Positions 38,190 through 47,790 of a DNA stretch of 64,000 bases are shown one piece after another. This DNA is from Nitrososphaerota archaeon (GTDB lineage Archaea; Thermoproteota; Nitrososphaeria; Nitrososphaerales; CADDZS01), in assembly GCA_021325255.1 (NCBI GenBank), contig JAJPHP010000058.1, positions 1 to 64,000 of the forward strand, given 5' to 3'. Below the pieces are notes generated by a model. It ran no database searches, was not told the origin of the DNA, and worked only from the letters and a program-made list of their open reading frames with translations. The first letter of the stretch is position 1. Every line of letters begins with the position of its first letter. Position numbers and translations under genes: made by a program.

Positions 38190-39416
38190 CTAGTGCCCTG
38201 ACAATACTCTTGTTACGATCGACCTGAATTCTGTATCGTCGACATTGGATTTTATCTCCTCAGATCTGCTCTTTACTTCGGAAAGAATCTTGTTGACCTG
38301 ATCCTCGTTTGCGCTCATTCCAAGCTGCTTCAATTTCCACTCTATGGAGTGGGTGCCAGATTTCTTGCCGAGAAACACGCCGTGCTTGTTTCCAACAACA
38401 TCCGGGAGGTAGGCCTCAGAGCCCAGATTGTACTTCATCCAGCCTGCAATCGAGATTCCAGCTTCTCTAGTGAACACCCTTTCCCCAACGATCGGCTTAT
38501 TTGGCGCGAGCGGAAACCTCGTGCACTTCTGGACTAGCTCTGAGAGTCTCTTGAATTTTGAAAAATCAAACCGCACAGGCTGGCCGTACAGGAATTTGAG
38601 CGCCATCGCGACCTCCTCAAAACTCGCGTTGCCTGATCGTTCGCCGATTCCGTTGACAGAAGTGTGAATCACACTCGCGCCGTTCTGAACCCCGGAGATG
38701 GAAGTGGCAACTCCGAGCCCAAAGTCGTTGTGCGTGTGAACCTCGAGCGGCTCCTTGACTACTTTGTGTATCTCGCGTATCATCTTCCCAAATCCTTCGG
38801 GTGTGACGCATCCGAATGTATCTACAATGACGAACGAGTCGGGGTGCGCCCCCTCCGAGACAGCCGCCAAGACGCGCTTGTAAAAATCAAAGTCGGCTCT
38901 CGTTCCATCAACTCCGAAGAAAGCTGTCCACAGTCCGTGCTTCTTTGCGTAGTCAATGGCCTCGACGGCCCTCTGAGTCACCTGATCGTTTGTCCAGTTG
39001 AACTGCTTCAACTTGGGATATCCCACTGGCCCTTCACAGATGATCCCTTCGACGTCGCATCTTAGGGCGGTGTCTATATCTTCCTTGACAAGCCTTGAAA
39101 AGGCAAAGACCTTCGATTTCAAACCTAGGTGAGCGATCTCCTTGACAGCGTCAAAATCCTCCTGTGAAACGACTGGCATGCCCGCCTCTATCCTGTGCAC
39201 GCCGACCTCGTCGAGCATCCTTGCAATCTCGACCTTTTCGTTCTTCCGAAGGACCACACCCGGCGTCTGCTCGCCGTCACGAAGCGTAACATCGTGAAAG
39301 ACTACCTCACTCGGGAAGTGAAATTTGGACATGACCTCTTCGTCAAAGTTGTACTGGCTGACCCAATAGTCGCTTCCTACCCATTTTCCATTTTCTAAAC
39401 TCAAACTACTGCTCAA
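38190..39416 (-). CDS. Homocitrate/2-isopropylmalate synthase-family enzyme
   Basis: The 408-residue enzyme should condense acetyl-CoA with a 2-oxoacid, or act as a related lyase. FHDVTLRDGEQTPGV is the family signature with the metal-binding Asp. EVHTHNDFGLG carries the metal-binding His pair, and NGIGERSGNASFEE is the second family signature. The protein lacks the C-terminal regulatory domain of leucine-feedback-inhibited LeuA, fitting homocitrate or citramalate synthases or other branch members; substrate cannot be set from motifs alone. The start is TTG at 39416, with ATG at codon 29 (MSKFHFPSE) possible. It converges on the cox-like operon. Confidence 0.75.
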   Translation of the reverse strand: MSSSLSLENGKWVGSDYWVSQYNFDEEVMSKFHFPSEVVFHDVTLRDGEQTPGVVLRKNEKVEIARMLDEVGVHRIEAGMPVVSQEDFDAVKEIAHLGLKSKVFAFSRLVKEDIDTALRCDVEGIICEGPVGYPKLKQFNWTNDQVTQRAVEAIDYAKKHGLWTAFFGVDGTRADFDFYKRVLAAVSEGAHPDSFVIVDTFGCVTPEGFGKMIREIHKVVKEPLEVHTHNDFGLGVATSISGVQNGASVIHTSVNGIGERSGNASFEEVAMALKFLYGQPVRFDFSKFKRLSELVQKCTRFPLAPNKPIVGERVFTREAGISIAGWMKYNLGSEAYLPDVVGNKHGVFLGKKSGTHSIEWKLKQLGMSANEDQVNKILSEVKSRSEEIKSNVDDTEFRSIVTRVLSGH

Positions 39417-39758
39417 CTGCTCCTTGGATTTCTTTTTTCTTGCTGCTTTGAAACCAAAAACCTACTCGAATGTGCAGGTCCTTCTAAGAATTAAGAGCGA
39501 ACGTCCTTCCTAGAAAAAGCATTCTCCACGTACTACTCGATGCACAAACCCGATCGGAAAAGTAAAGCCAAGAACGCCATCTCCACTGAACGTGTTCATT
39601 CTTCATACTCTTTCGATGCGGTCATTCAAATCTTATCTGTTTGGAGGCATTTTTTCCGATTGTGCCCAAGATCGCACGCGCGCATCCAAACACAAATTTA
39701 GCTGATCCTCCAGGTACTATCTTGGAACTGTCTGCACACGGTGGTTTGAATTTAGAAA
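39417..39758. other. Divergent promoter region
   Basis: The 342-bp gap between two divergent genes has no supported gene; a minus-strand frame at 39622-39828 is chance. It must hold the promoters for the synthase and the aldehyde dehydrogenase. Confidence 0.4.
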
Positions 39759-41336
39759 TTGTTCGAAAATGAAAATACTCTTGGCAAGCTGAGAGCTCAG
39801 GGAAGAGAGTCCTACTTTCACGAGTCATACGAAAAGGCCGTCGAGCAAGTTAGGAAGGGCAAACTGGGAAAGAACTACCCGATGATCATCGGCGGGAAGG
39901 ATGCCTTTTCCAAGGAAGGAACTTTCGTAGACAAGAGCCCCTCCGACACAGATCTTGTCGTCGGATACTTCCAAAAGGGGACAAGGCAGGACGCCAAGGA
40001 AGCAATACGCGCAGCAAAGGACGAGTTTGAAGAGTGGTCCTCCACCCCGTATCAGGATCGCGTGAAAATATTTAGGCGCGCAGCGGACATTGTCAGTGAG
40101 CGGAAATTCGAGCTAGCGGCCGAGATGACCTTCGAGAATGGGAAAAACAGATACGAAGCCGTGGCGGATATCGACGAGGCAATCGACTTCCTGAGGTACT
40201 ACTCGGAGGAGTTAGAGCAGAACAAAGGTTTCGACAGGGTAATGAGAGGCGTCGTCCCGGCCGAGCACGCGAGATCCATTCTCAGGCCATACGGCGTGTG
40301 GGCTGTAATATCTCCCTTCAACTTTCCTCTCGCGATTGCAACAGGTATGAGCACTGGTGCCTGCATCACGGGGAACACGGTCGTGCTCAAACCAGCCTCG
40401 GATACGCCGCTGATGTCCTACGAACTGGCAAGGTTAGTGCATCGCGCAGGAGTCCCTGGCGGCGCCTTCAACTACGTCACCGGCCCGGGTTCCACGGTTG
40501 GTTCCGAGCTCACGGAGAACGAAGATGTCGAGGGAGTCGCTTTCACCGGCTCCTGGGATATCGGAGCGCACTCTTTCGTAGAGTTCCAGAAGGGAAGGCC
40601 CAGACCCTTTATCGCAGAAATGGGAGGTAAGAACGCAACCATAGTCACAAAGAATGCGGACCTAGAAAAAGCGGCGGAGGGCGTGATCAAGGCGGCGTTT
40701 GGATACGGAGGGCAAAAATGCAGTGCTTGCTCAAGGGTCTACGTCCAGAATTCTGTCAAAGATGAGTTCGTGAAAAGACTCGTTGAGAAGGCTTCCGCGT
40801 TGAAGGTCGGAGACCCGGCGGAAAAGGAGACCTTTCTTGGACCGCTGATCAATCAGAGCGCGTACACGAACTTTGCAAGGTACGCCGAAGAGGCCAGGAA
40901 CTCTGGTGGCAGAGTCGCATTTGGAGGAGGCGTGCTCAAGGAAGGCAAGTATGCGAAGGGGTACTTCGTCGAGCCAACAATACTCGTCGATGCTCCGGCT
41001 GGCTGCAAGCTTCTCAAAACTGAGCTCTTCGTCCCCATACTCGCTGTTGAAGCTTTTGGCGATCTCGAAGGCGCGATCAACGAACTCAATGATGTTGTGT
41101 ACGGCCTGACGGCGGGGATCTTCTCCGCGGACAAAAACGAGGTTGACACCTTCTTCACAAAAGCAAAGGCGGGCGTCCTCTATGCGAACAAGGTTTCTGG
41201 CTCAACAACAGGGGCAATGGTCGGCGCGCAGCCATTTGTCGGGTGGAAGAAGAGTGGATCCAGCGGAAAGGGGGCAGGTGGCCCATACTATCTTCAGCAG
41301 TTCCTCAGGGAACAGAGCCAGACCTTCTATACATGA
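39759..41336 (+). CDS. Aldehyde dehydrogenase, 1-pyrroline-5-carboxylate dehydrogenase type
   Basis: The 525-residue NAD(P)-dependent enzyme oxidises an aldehyde to its acid. The fold is seen in ISPFNFPLAIATGMSTGACITGNTVVLKPA (cofactor site), GVAFTGSWDIG, EMGGKNATIV with the general-base Glu, and FGYGGQKCSACSR with the catalytic Cys. GYGGQKCSACSR and PFVGWKKSGSSGKGAGGPYYLQQF at the end match P5C dehydrogenases, which complete proline breakdown to glutamate. No proline dehydrogenase gene is present in the window, so the physiological substrate is uncertain. The start is TTG; the nearby ATG is out of frame. Confidence 0.88.
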   Translation: MFENENTLGKLRAQGRESYFHESYEKAVEQVRKGKLGKNYPMIIGGKDAFSKEGTFVDKSPSDTDLVVGYFQKGTRQDAKEAIRAAKDEFEEWSSTPYQDRVKIFRRAADIVSERKFELAAEMTFENGKNRYEAVADIDEAIDFLRYYSEELEQNKGFDRVMRGVVPAEHARSILRPYGVWAVISPFNFPLAIATGMSTGACITGNTVVLKPASDTPLMSYELARLVHRAGVPGGAFNYVTGPGSTVGSELTENEDVEGVAFTGSWDIGAHSFVEFQKGRPRPFIAEMGGKNATIVTKNADLEKAAEGVIKAAFGYGGQKCSACSRVYVQNSVKDEFVKRLVEKASALKVGDPAEKETFLGPLINQSAYTNFARYAEEARNSGGRVAFGGGVLKEGKYAKGYFVEPTILVDAPAGCKLLKTELFVPILAVEAFGDLEGAINELNDVVYGLTAGIFSADKNEVDTFFTKAKAGVLYANKVSGSTTGAMVGAQPFVGWKKSGSSGKGAGGPYYLQQFLREQSQTFYT

Positions 41337-41395
41337 AAGTTCCAGAAGGAAATTGCTCATTGGTCTAGATCAGCATTCCAGACCGCTTAAGCCAA

Positions 41396-43129
41396 TTGCC
41401 TGGCAATGCCATTACGTGCAGTGCATTGCGCTTCAGGAAGGACTCCTGGCCCTCGTTTCTTGTCCTCGTCTCTAGCTTTACTGCATTTTATGCAACAATC
41501 GAGGTATTCCTGTTCGCCAATAGGAACATCTTCGGCACGACGGGCATCGGAAACGACGCGGTCATGCTGCTGATCTCATTCCTTAACGTGGCTCCAGCAG
41601 GACTCTTCGCTTTCTCCGTGGTATCCGCGCTCCCTCCAAGGGTCTGCTCGCAATACAATGAAGAGAGCGTGATGCGCTTCGCACCTCTTAGACTGAAGGC
41701 AAGAGTGGCTCTCCTCTACACGACTTTCAACGATTTCCTTCCAGAGTACGCTTCGTACAATTTTGAGCAAAGTGAACTAATTGCGCGTGAAGGTTCAGAA
41801 AATGCTGCTTCTTGCCGTTGTTCCTTCTTCATACTGGACGACAGCACTCTATCTTCAAAGAGGAAAGAGGTAGACCGGTTTGCCGCAGAACATGATCGGT
41901 GCAAGGTGCTAAGGCGCGCCTCAAGGAAAGGGTACAAGGCGGGCGCGATCAACAACTGGGTGCGGGCATACGGCCAGAACTTTGACTACATCTTCATCCT
42001 CGACACGGATTCGCAGGCAAGCGCCTCGGCAATCAAGAAGTGCCTTGACCTCGCAAGGAGGGACCCAAGACTCGCCCTGATCCAGACGAAGACGCTCACG
42101 ATGACGTCGAACCCTTCCAAGATGACAAAGTCAAGCGTCACAATCCAGCACGCGTACATGGCCGTTGTCCAGAATGCGATGAGGAACATGGGGAGCAGTC
42201 CTTACTATGGCCACAACGCGCTCGCCAGGATAGACGCCCTGAGAAAAATTGGTGGGTTCATAGAAGAGAGCAACGAAGACTACAAGACGCTCGCAAGGCT
42301 CCACAACGCGGGGTACGAATCACTCTACGCGCAGAGCGCCGTTACCTGGGAGGAGATCCCGCCTGATTACTTTGGCGCGAGGAAGCGAGCGCTCCGCTGG
42401 GCGAGGGACGCTGTGGGACAGCTCGGGCTTCTACGCTTCAGAGTGCCGCTTTGCATGATAATCTACCTGATCTACGGCTGGGTCACCTACATGGCAAACA
42501 TAGTGATGCTCGGTCTATTCTTCCTTCTATCGGTGCGCTCCTTCTCGCTCCAGATTTCAAACATGGGACTTCTCGGCGACCTCGCGGGGATTCTCACAAT
42601 GTCTGTGATAGTCCTCTGGCCGATGCTCTCCCTGCGTGTCAGCGACCCGGAGCTGAACGTGAAAAGCATTGCCTCTGCGGTGCTCTGGGGGACGGTTTTC
42701 AGTGTCCCGATGACTGCTCCGGTGAGCCTACAAATCGCAAGGACCACGTGTGCAAAACTTGGCGCTGCCCTAAGAGGAGCGCTTGGACTCATGAAGTCAT
42801 CAGTAAACGAGGAGTTCGTCGTTACGCCGAAGGTGAGGTCCGAAGGGGGAACCTTTGGATCTGTCCTCGGAAAGCTCAAGGTCGAATTCTTATTAGGCTC
42901 TGCTCCGCTGTTCCTCGCACTCGCCTCAGGTGCGTACTTCTTTCTCCTCTTCTCGCTCGCACAGATACTCTCGCTGATCTTACTTCCTCTTTTCATCTTC
43001 TCCGAAACTAGTCCGCATCGGTCGTTCAGACACGTCCCCATTTCTGCAAAGGAGTATGCCCTGAACTATAACAGGAGGACCGTTGTGCCTCAGGGAACGC
43101 CTCAGTACGTCTACCTTGCGACGCGCTAG
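41396..43129 (+). CDS. Membrane family 2 glycosyltransferase, cellulose-synthase-like
   Basis: The 577-residue enzyme has two N-terminal transmembrane helices (about 18-78), a cytosolic GT-A domain (about 105-345) and further helices at the C-terminus. DTDSQAS (D203, D205) binds the metal-nucleotide sugar, EESNEDYKT gives the catalytic Asp region, and RALRWARD resembles the QxxRW motif of processive enzymes. Processive synthesis and export of a polysaccharide is therefore likely. No partner subunit is adjacent. The start is TTG. It follows the aldehyde dehydrogenase on the same strand with 60 bases between. Confidence 0.83.
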   Translation: MPGNAITCSALRFRKDSWPSFLVLVSSFTAFYATIEVFLFANRNIFGTTGIGNDAVMLLISFLNVAPAGLFAFSVVSALPPRVCSQYNEESVMRFAPLRLKARVALLYTTFNDFLPEYASYNFEQSELIAREGSENAASCRCSFFILDDSTLSSKRKEVDRFAAEHDRCKVLRRASRKGYKAGAINNWVRAYGQNFDYIFILDTDSQASASAIKKCLDLARRDPRLALIQTKTLTMTSNPSKMTKSSVTIQHAYMAVVQNAMRNMGSSPYYGHNALARIDALRKIGGFIEESNEDYKTLARLHNAGYESLYAQSAVTWEEIPPDYFGARKRALRWARDAVGQLGLLRFRVPLCMIIYLIYGWVTYMANIVMLGLFFLLSVRSFSLQISNMGLLGDLAGILTMSVIVLWPMLSLRVSDPELNVKSIASAVLWGTVFSVPMTAPVSLQIARTTCAKLGAALRGALGLMKSSVNEEFVVTPKVRSEGGTFGSVLGKLKVEFLLGSAPLFLALASGAYFFLLFSLAQILSLILLPLFIFSETSPHRSFRHVPISAKEYALNYNRRTVVPQGTPQYVYLATR

Positions 43130-43267
43130 TCTGAGATATACTCGCTTTTTTCTTCTTACTCTTGCTATATCTCTCTCCCCATTGCCTTCATCGCACTCGT
43201 ATAGCAACAAGGCATAAAGCAAAGATCTGGAGGATAATCGACGACGCGTGACGGTCTCAAAAACAAA

Positions 43268-43858
43268 TTGACTTCGCCCACATCTCCTTCTCCAGACACA
43301 GAGTGGTTCCTCTCAGGCAGCTCAGAGCGCGCACAGGCAAACCCGTCGCTTTCAAGGTTTGATTCGTTCAACGTCGCCGTATATCCCATACTGATCGTCG
43401 ACGACAACGAGGGCGTCTGCATACTCATTGCAAGAATGCTCTCAAACATTGGTTTCAAATCGATATACATTGCAAACAGCGCAAAGCAGGCATACGACAT
43501 CTTCGGGACGCAGATGGCGGAGCTGGAAAGGGATCCGATAATCTTCCTCGACCTGAGGCTGCCAGACGTTCCGGGCGAGCGCGTGGCAAAGAAGATCATG
43601 GAGATACGCCCCTCTTCGAGGATTATCCTTGTCACGGCAGAGGATTCCTCCGCCGAGAGTTCGCAGGAGGCCATGCGCCAGGGTGCCGCCGCGTACATCC
43701 AAAAGCCAATTGGACTATCGAAGATCAGGAACGTGCTCGCCGACATTCTCGAGGACATGGAGAATGGCGGTGAAGATGGAAGAAAGCTTCGAAATGGTGA
43801 CAACGGAACTGACACCGAGAAGATGATCAAGCGAGGGATTTTGGGAGGAGTCGAGTGA
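43268..43858 (+). CDS. Receiver-domain response regulator without output domain
   Basis: The 196-residue protein has an N-terminal disordered stretch (about 1-38) and one receiver domain (about 40-165). ILIVDDNEG holds the acidic pair, LDLRLPD the phospho-acceptor D95, LVTAEDSS the Thr switch and YIQKPI the Lys. No DNA-binding or enzymatic domain follows; the last 30 residues are charged. It should work as a phosphorylation-dependent signalling relay. A small gene starts six bases after its stop, forming an operon. No histidine kinase gene is visible in the window. Confidence 0.85.
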   Translation: MTSPTSPSPDTEWFLSGSSERAQANPSLSRFDSFNVAVYPILIVDDNEGVCILIARMLSNIGFKSIYIANSAKQAYDIFGTQMAELERDPIIFLDLRLPDVPGERVAKKIMEIRPSSRIILVTAEDSSAESSQEAMRQGAAAYIQKPIGLSKIRNVLADILEDMENGGEDGRKLRNGDNGTDTEKMIKRGILGGVE

Positions 43859-43864
43859 TTTGGC

Positions 43865-44179
43865 TTGAAGGCCTCAGTCATGCTTGATAGGGGGAGCAGG
43901 TACGAGGTCCTTACAGTTGCCGATTCCGGGGAAGGAATAGGAACCAAAAATATCTCCGTACTCCTGCTGCACAAGGTAACCGAGACAGGCTCTCCGTTCA
44001 TAGTCGTAGCTGGATACTACCTCAACGAGGTTGGGGCGTTTGATTCTAGCGTTCTTGCCGAGATCGAAACCGTCCCAGAGTCCGACTATTCCTGGCTCAA
44101 AGACTTGATTAGGAGCAGCAAGAGTAAGACCGAGGAAGGTTCGAGGAACTACAAGAGAATCCCGATTACCTTCTGGTAG
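43865..44179 (+). CDS. Small protein of unknown function, partner of the response regulator
   Basis: The 104-residue product starts at a TTG six bases after the response regulator stop and ends before the convergent FKBP gene. No transmembrane segment or Cys motif is visible; it has mixed alpha/beta character (YEVLTVADSGEGIG, SPFIVVAGYYLNEV) and a charged C-terminus. The tight spacing is the main sign that it is real and works with the regulator. I do not recognise the family. Confidence 0.55.
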   Translation: MKASVMLDRGSRYEVLTVADSGEGIGTKNISVLLLHKVTETGSPFIVVAGYYLNEVGAFDSSVLAEIETVPESDYSWLKDLIRSSKSKTEEGSRNYKRIPITFW

Positions 44180-44226
44180 CGTTTTTGCTCGGTAATTTAG
44201 GGCAATACAATATTCCATTTTTATTT

Positions 44227-44559
44227 CTAGCGCTTTATGTTCGTCACCCTGAGTTTGAATACAAGGGTCTTGCCCGCCATCGGGTGCCTGCCGGATTTGC
44301 CATAAGCCTTCTCCGGTGGAATTGTGACTTCCTTTTCCTCGTTTATCGCCATGCCAGTTAGCGCCTCCTCGAACCCCTGGATCACCTGGCCGGCGCCGAG
44401 TTTGACCTGAAGCGGCCTGTAATCCCTTGCCGGCGTGTACAACCCGGCCTTTTTCGCCTCTGATTCGATGGAGGTGTCGAATACTTTCCCGCCGACGTAC
44501 TTTCCGATGTAGTGAACCGAGACCGTGTCCCCTTTTTGCGCTTCCAATTCTGAACTCAT
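44227..44559 (-). CDS. FKBP-type peptidyl-prolyl isomerase
   Basis: The cytosolic 110-residue protein catalyses proline isomerisation and helps folding. From the ATG at 44559 it reads MSSELEAQKGDTVSVHYIGK, then GGKVFDTS, LGAGQVIQGFEEAL and KTLVFKLRVTNI, the short FKBP core without the insert flap of SlyD. The frame is open upstream to 44679, but those 40 residues have no family counterpart and overlap the divergent gene's leader region. Nothing odd otherwise. Confidence 0.9.
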   Translation of the reverse strand: MSSELEAQKGDTVSVHYIGKYVGGKVFDTSIESEAKKAGLYTPARDYRPLQVKLGAGQVIQGFEEALTGMAINEEKEVTIPPEKAYGKSGRHPMAGKTLVFKLRVTNIKR

Positions 44560-44732
44560 GTTGCTTCTTGAACTGACCACACTCGACTTGCCTCTTTTTT
44601 GTACTTTGTTGCATCCGAGCGTCATACCACCCGCAGTGATCGCCTTTGCTTCCCCGGTGACTCTTGAGAATTGAAACAAACGTTTATGTCAGCCCGGAGC
44701 GGCGCTTGCCTGCGAGTACGCGGATTACAATT

Positions 44733-47204
44733 ATGCTCGCATCTGAGAAACGGCATGGTGTTGCCACAGCAGTAGCCGCGGGTGCCGCCGTGGTTGAGGA
44801 AAAGGGGCCGCACGGGGAACTTGAAGAGTCGGTGAAGCAAAGACAACGCGACGAGCTCCGTGAGCACCGGGCGGTCGGGTCTCCCCTGAGACGCGTGGAA
44901 GACCGCAGGCTGATTACAGGCAACGACAGGTACATCGACAATTTGAAGTTCCCGGGCCTGATCTACGCGGGATTTGTGCGCAGCCCCTACGCGCATGCCA
45001 AGATAAAGAAAATCGACACCTCCAAACTTGAGAGCAACCCCCAGGTCGTCTCCTTCATTACTCCGGAGGAGGCTAGGGCAAAAACTGCCCCAATACCTGT
45101 TGTGTGGCGCGTGCCATACTCCAAACTCCACGAGCACTATGCCCTCGCCCAGAGAACAGTCAATCATGTCGGGGATCCCGTCCTGTGCGTCGCGGTGAGG
45201 GACAAGTACGCGCTGGAAGATGCACTAGAATCAGTCAGCGTCGAGTACGAAATCTTGGATCCGGTCTTGGACGCGTCTTCGGCGGAGAAAGCGCTTCCAA
45301 TACACGAAGAGCTCGGAACCAACCTTTGTTTTGCCGTTCCGATCTCCGCGGGGAACGTCGATGAGGCGCTTCGAAGTTCAAGCGTTGTGGTCTCGGGGAC
45401 GTTCAAACTCTCGAGAGTTGCCGCGTCCCCGATGGAAGCGAGAGGGGTAATCGCAAACCCGGTGCCAGAGTCTGGCGCAGAGCTAACGGTGTACTCTTCG
45501 ACGCAGTGGCCGCACATTTTGCGAACATCTCTCGCCGGGTGTCTGAATATCCCTGAGAATACGCTGAGGGTCGTCGCTCCTGACGTTGGGGGAGCTTTCG
45601 GAGTTAAAGGCGAGGTGTTTGCTGAGGAGATCGCGGTGTGCCTCCTTGCCCTAAAGTGCAGGCGGCCAGTCAAGTGGGTTGAGTCGAGGAGAGAGAGTTT
45701 CCTTGCGACGACACACGCGAGAGACCAGGTCCTCAAGGCGGAGGCTGGCTTTTCTTCGGACGGCATCCTGAAGGGGCTGAAGGTCGAGAGCGTGTGCGAT
45801 TTTGGGGCATACCTGCACACGATAACCATGGGCTCGGGTTTCATAACCGCAATCTCATTCAACGGCCCGTACAAGTTCCAGAACTTTTCCATCGTCGCGA
45901 AGGGGGTGTACACGAACAAGGTGAGCTTGAGCGCCTACCGCGGCTTCGGGCAGCCGGAGGCAGCGTTCGTCTTTGAGCGCTTGATGAGCATGGGCGCTAA
46001 GAAACTCGGGATGGATCCTTCTGAGGTGCGCTTCCGAAACCTGATCGCACCCACCGAGATGCCCTACACAACCCCGACGGGCGGTGTGATCGACTCGGGG
46101 GATTACGCTTCTCTCTTCAAGAAGGCGCTTGATCTGGCGGGATACGAGGAGATGGTGAAGCGCCGCGAGCTCGCAAGGCGCGAGGGGAAACTCAGGGGCG
46201 TGGGCATCTCGCTTTACACCGAGACGAGTGGTTTTGCGCCGGGGTTCGTCTTTGCACACCTCGGGCTCACGATAGGCGGTTACGACTCTGCTACCGTGAG
46301 GATAAATCCCGACGGGAAGGTCGCCGCGACAACGGGCGCGCTTCCGCACGGGCAGGGGTTCAACACCACTCTTGCGCAAATCTGCGCTGATGAGCTCGGG
46401 CTCGACTTTGGAGACGTGCTCGCCTACCACGGCGATACGTCGAGTTCGCCGTACGGGCAGGGGTCCTTCGGCAGCAGGACGGTAGCCGTGGCGGGGAGCG
46501 CCGCGGTCCTCGCGTCGAGGAAGCTTGCGGAGAAGGTGAAGAGGATTGGGGCGCATCTGATGGGCATTGAAGTCTCGCCTACTGTTGCTGCAGACCTCAT
46601 CCTTTCTGAGGGATCCGTTGTGTCGCGGTCTCTGGACAAGCGCGTGCCCATCAAGGAGGTCGCAAGGGCCGCGTATCGCGCGCACAACCTTCCACCCGAC
46701 GTTGAGCCGGGCCTTGAAGCCACGGTCTACTTCAACCCCGTTGGATTGACCACTTCCTACGCCGCGCATATATCTGAAGTTGAGGTGGACCGTGAGTCCG
46801 GTATGATCAAGTTGCTGAAGCATGTCTGCGTACACGACTGTGGAAATGAAATCAACCCCATGATCGTCGAGGGGCAGATCCACGGCGCGATCGCGCAGGC
46901 GATTGGCGTGAGTTTGCTCGAAGAGGTTGCCTACGACGCGAGCGGGCAACTTGGCTCTGGCTCCTTCATGGACTACCTTCTTCCAACCGCAGAGATAATC
47001 CCGCCGATAGTGCTAAGCTCAACTACCGTTCCCACTCCGATAAATCCGCTGGGTGCAAAAGGGGTAGGAGAGAGCGGGACGATAATCGCGCCACCATCGA
47101 TAGCAAACGCGGTGTCGGACGCTATTGCAGCGGAGATGAACACTCTGCCTATGACCCCCGAGCGGGTGTGGGCTGTAATTCGAGAACGAGCCTCGAAGCA
47201 GTGA
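44733..47204 (+). CDS. Second molybdenum hydroxylase large subunit (CoxL-like, orphan)
   Basis: From the ATG at 44733 the 823-residue product has the CoxL/XDH large-subunit plan: LRRVEDRRLITGNDRYIDNLKFPG at the N-terminus, DVGGAFGVKG, and GVGESG with the catalytic Glu (E780). Its active-site loop is AYRGFGQ (401-407), close to the form II/XDH pattern AYRGAGR and unlike the first copy. No medium or small subunit gene is adjacent, so it may share those from the operon at 33626, or come from a separate cluster. The frame can begin earlier at TTG 44664. G+C content is visibly higher than in neighbouring genes, which may reflect transfer. Confidence 0.87.
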   Translation: MLASEKRHGVATAVAAGAAVVEEKGPHGELEESVKQRQRDELREHRAVGSPLRRVEDRRLITGNDRYIDNLKFPGLIYAGFVRSPYAHAKIKKIDTSKLESNPQVVSFITPEEARAKTAPIPVVWRVPYSKLHEHYALAQRTVNHVGDPVLCVAVRDKYALEDALESVSVEYEILDPVLDASSAEKALPIHEELGTNLCFAVPISAGNVDEALRSSSVVVSGTFKLSRVAASPMEARGVIANPVPESGAELTVYSSTQWPHILRTSLAGCLNIPENTLRVVAPDVGGAFGVKGEVFAEEIAVCLLALKCRRPVKWVESRRESFLATTHARDQVLKAEAGFSSDGILKGLKVESVCDFGAYLHTITMGSGFITAISFNGPYKFQNFSIVAKGVYTNKVSLSAYRGFGQPEAAFVFERLMSMGAKKLGMDPSEVRFRNLIAPTEMPYTTPTGGVIDSGDYASLFKKALDLAGYEEMVKRRELARREGKLRGVGISLYTETSGFAPGFVFAHLGLTIGGYDSATVRINPDGKVAATTGALPHGQGFNTTLAQICADELGLDFGDVLAYHGDTSSSPYGQGSFGSRTVAVAGSAAVLASRKLAEKVKRIGAHLMGIEVSPTVAADLILSEGSVVSRSLDKRVPIKEVARAAYRAHNLPPDVEPGLEATVYFNPVGLTTSYAAHISEVEVDRESGMIKLLKHVCVHDCGNEINPMIVEGQIHGAIAQAIGVSLLEEVAYDASGQLGSGSFMDYLLPTAEIIPPIVLSSTTVPTPINPLGAKGVGESGTIIAPPSIANAVSDAIAAEMNTLPMTPERVWAVIRERASKQ

Positions 47205-47219
47205 TAGATTTGAGATAGA

Positions 47220-47234
47220 AAGGGAAAATCCCTT
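47220..47234 (+). terminator. Terminator after the second CoxL-like gene
   Basis: AAGGGA-AAA-TCCCTT is a perfect 6-bp stem 15 bases after the stop codon, followed by GCGCGCTTTTTCTC with a T-run. Good intrinsic-type terminator. Confidence 0.5.
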
Positions 47235-47349
47235 GCGCGCTTTTTCTCATTGGACTTGCGTCTAGGCCGATTCTGCGCAACTCGATTATGGTTGCTGATA
47301 TCGCGCTCTAATTCTCTATTCATATGACCTACCGTTTCCAGATTTGTAT

Positions 47350-47420
47350 AACGAATTGGCTTCGTTACGTACCCCCTCTGTAGGGGGATACGAGCTTGAA
47401 AACTCGACAAGTGTCGAGAA
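47350..47420 (-). repeat. Degenerate repeat copy C
   Basis: TTACGTACCCCCTCTGTAGG near 47365-47384 and CTCGACAAGTGTCGAG at 47403-47418 match the order and orientation of elements in copy B, with the palindrome shortened and broken at one position and the Kpn-like palindrome lost. Sequence before it (GTTTCC..ATTTGTATAACGAATTGGC) aligns with that of copy B less well. It is about 430 bases from copy B in the same orientation. Confidence 0.6.
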
Positions 47421-47790
47421 GTCCAAGGATGTGAAGAACGGAATTACATACACCGAATAGCCCAGAAAGATTGACGGAACAACGTGAAATGCCACATTCT
47501 GCTTCTTCTTCAAGCCTGCATGAAAGGACTTGAGGGGGCTTGTAAATAGGGTCGGGAATTTCCATGATTCCTGAGCACTCATCTTATGAACGCCTAATGA
47601 TACTGCGGGACGATACAAAATTTGTAGACTCAACCTTCGTTTCATTGAAGAATTCCTCGCTGCGGGTTCTATTCCTACAGCGTGTTGTAAGCCCGCGGCG
47701 GAATTTCCAAATCATCCTCGAAAATCCGAAAATCCAACTTGCGCCCTAATACTCGCCTCAAACCTAAACTGAAGGCTTCATTGCTCACGG

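Noticed and set aside
43165..44001. 278-residue minus-strand frame antisense to the response regulator
   Set aside because: The plus strand encodes a receiver domain with all key residues; the minus frame is Ser/Pro-rich shadow sequence.
43874..44614. 246-residue minus-strand frame over the small partner and FKBP genes
   Set aside because: It overlaps the FKBP gene in another frame and has an Arg/Gln/Gly-rich composition without motifs; a shadow frame.
45855..46949. 364-residue minus-strand frame inside the second CoxL-like gene
   Set aside because: Antisense to a well-supported molybdenum hydroxylase; caused by high G+C codon bias.
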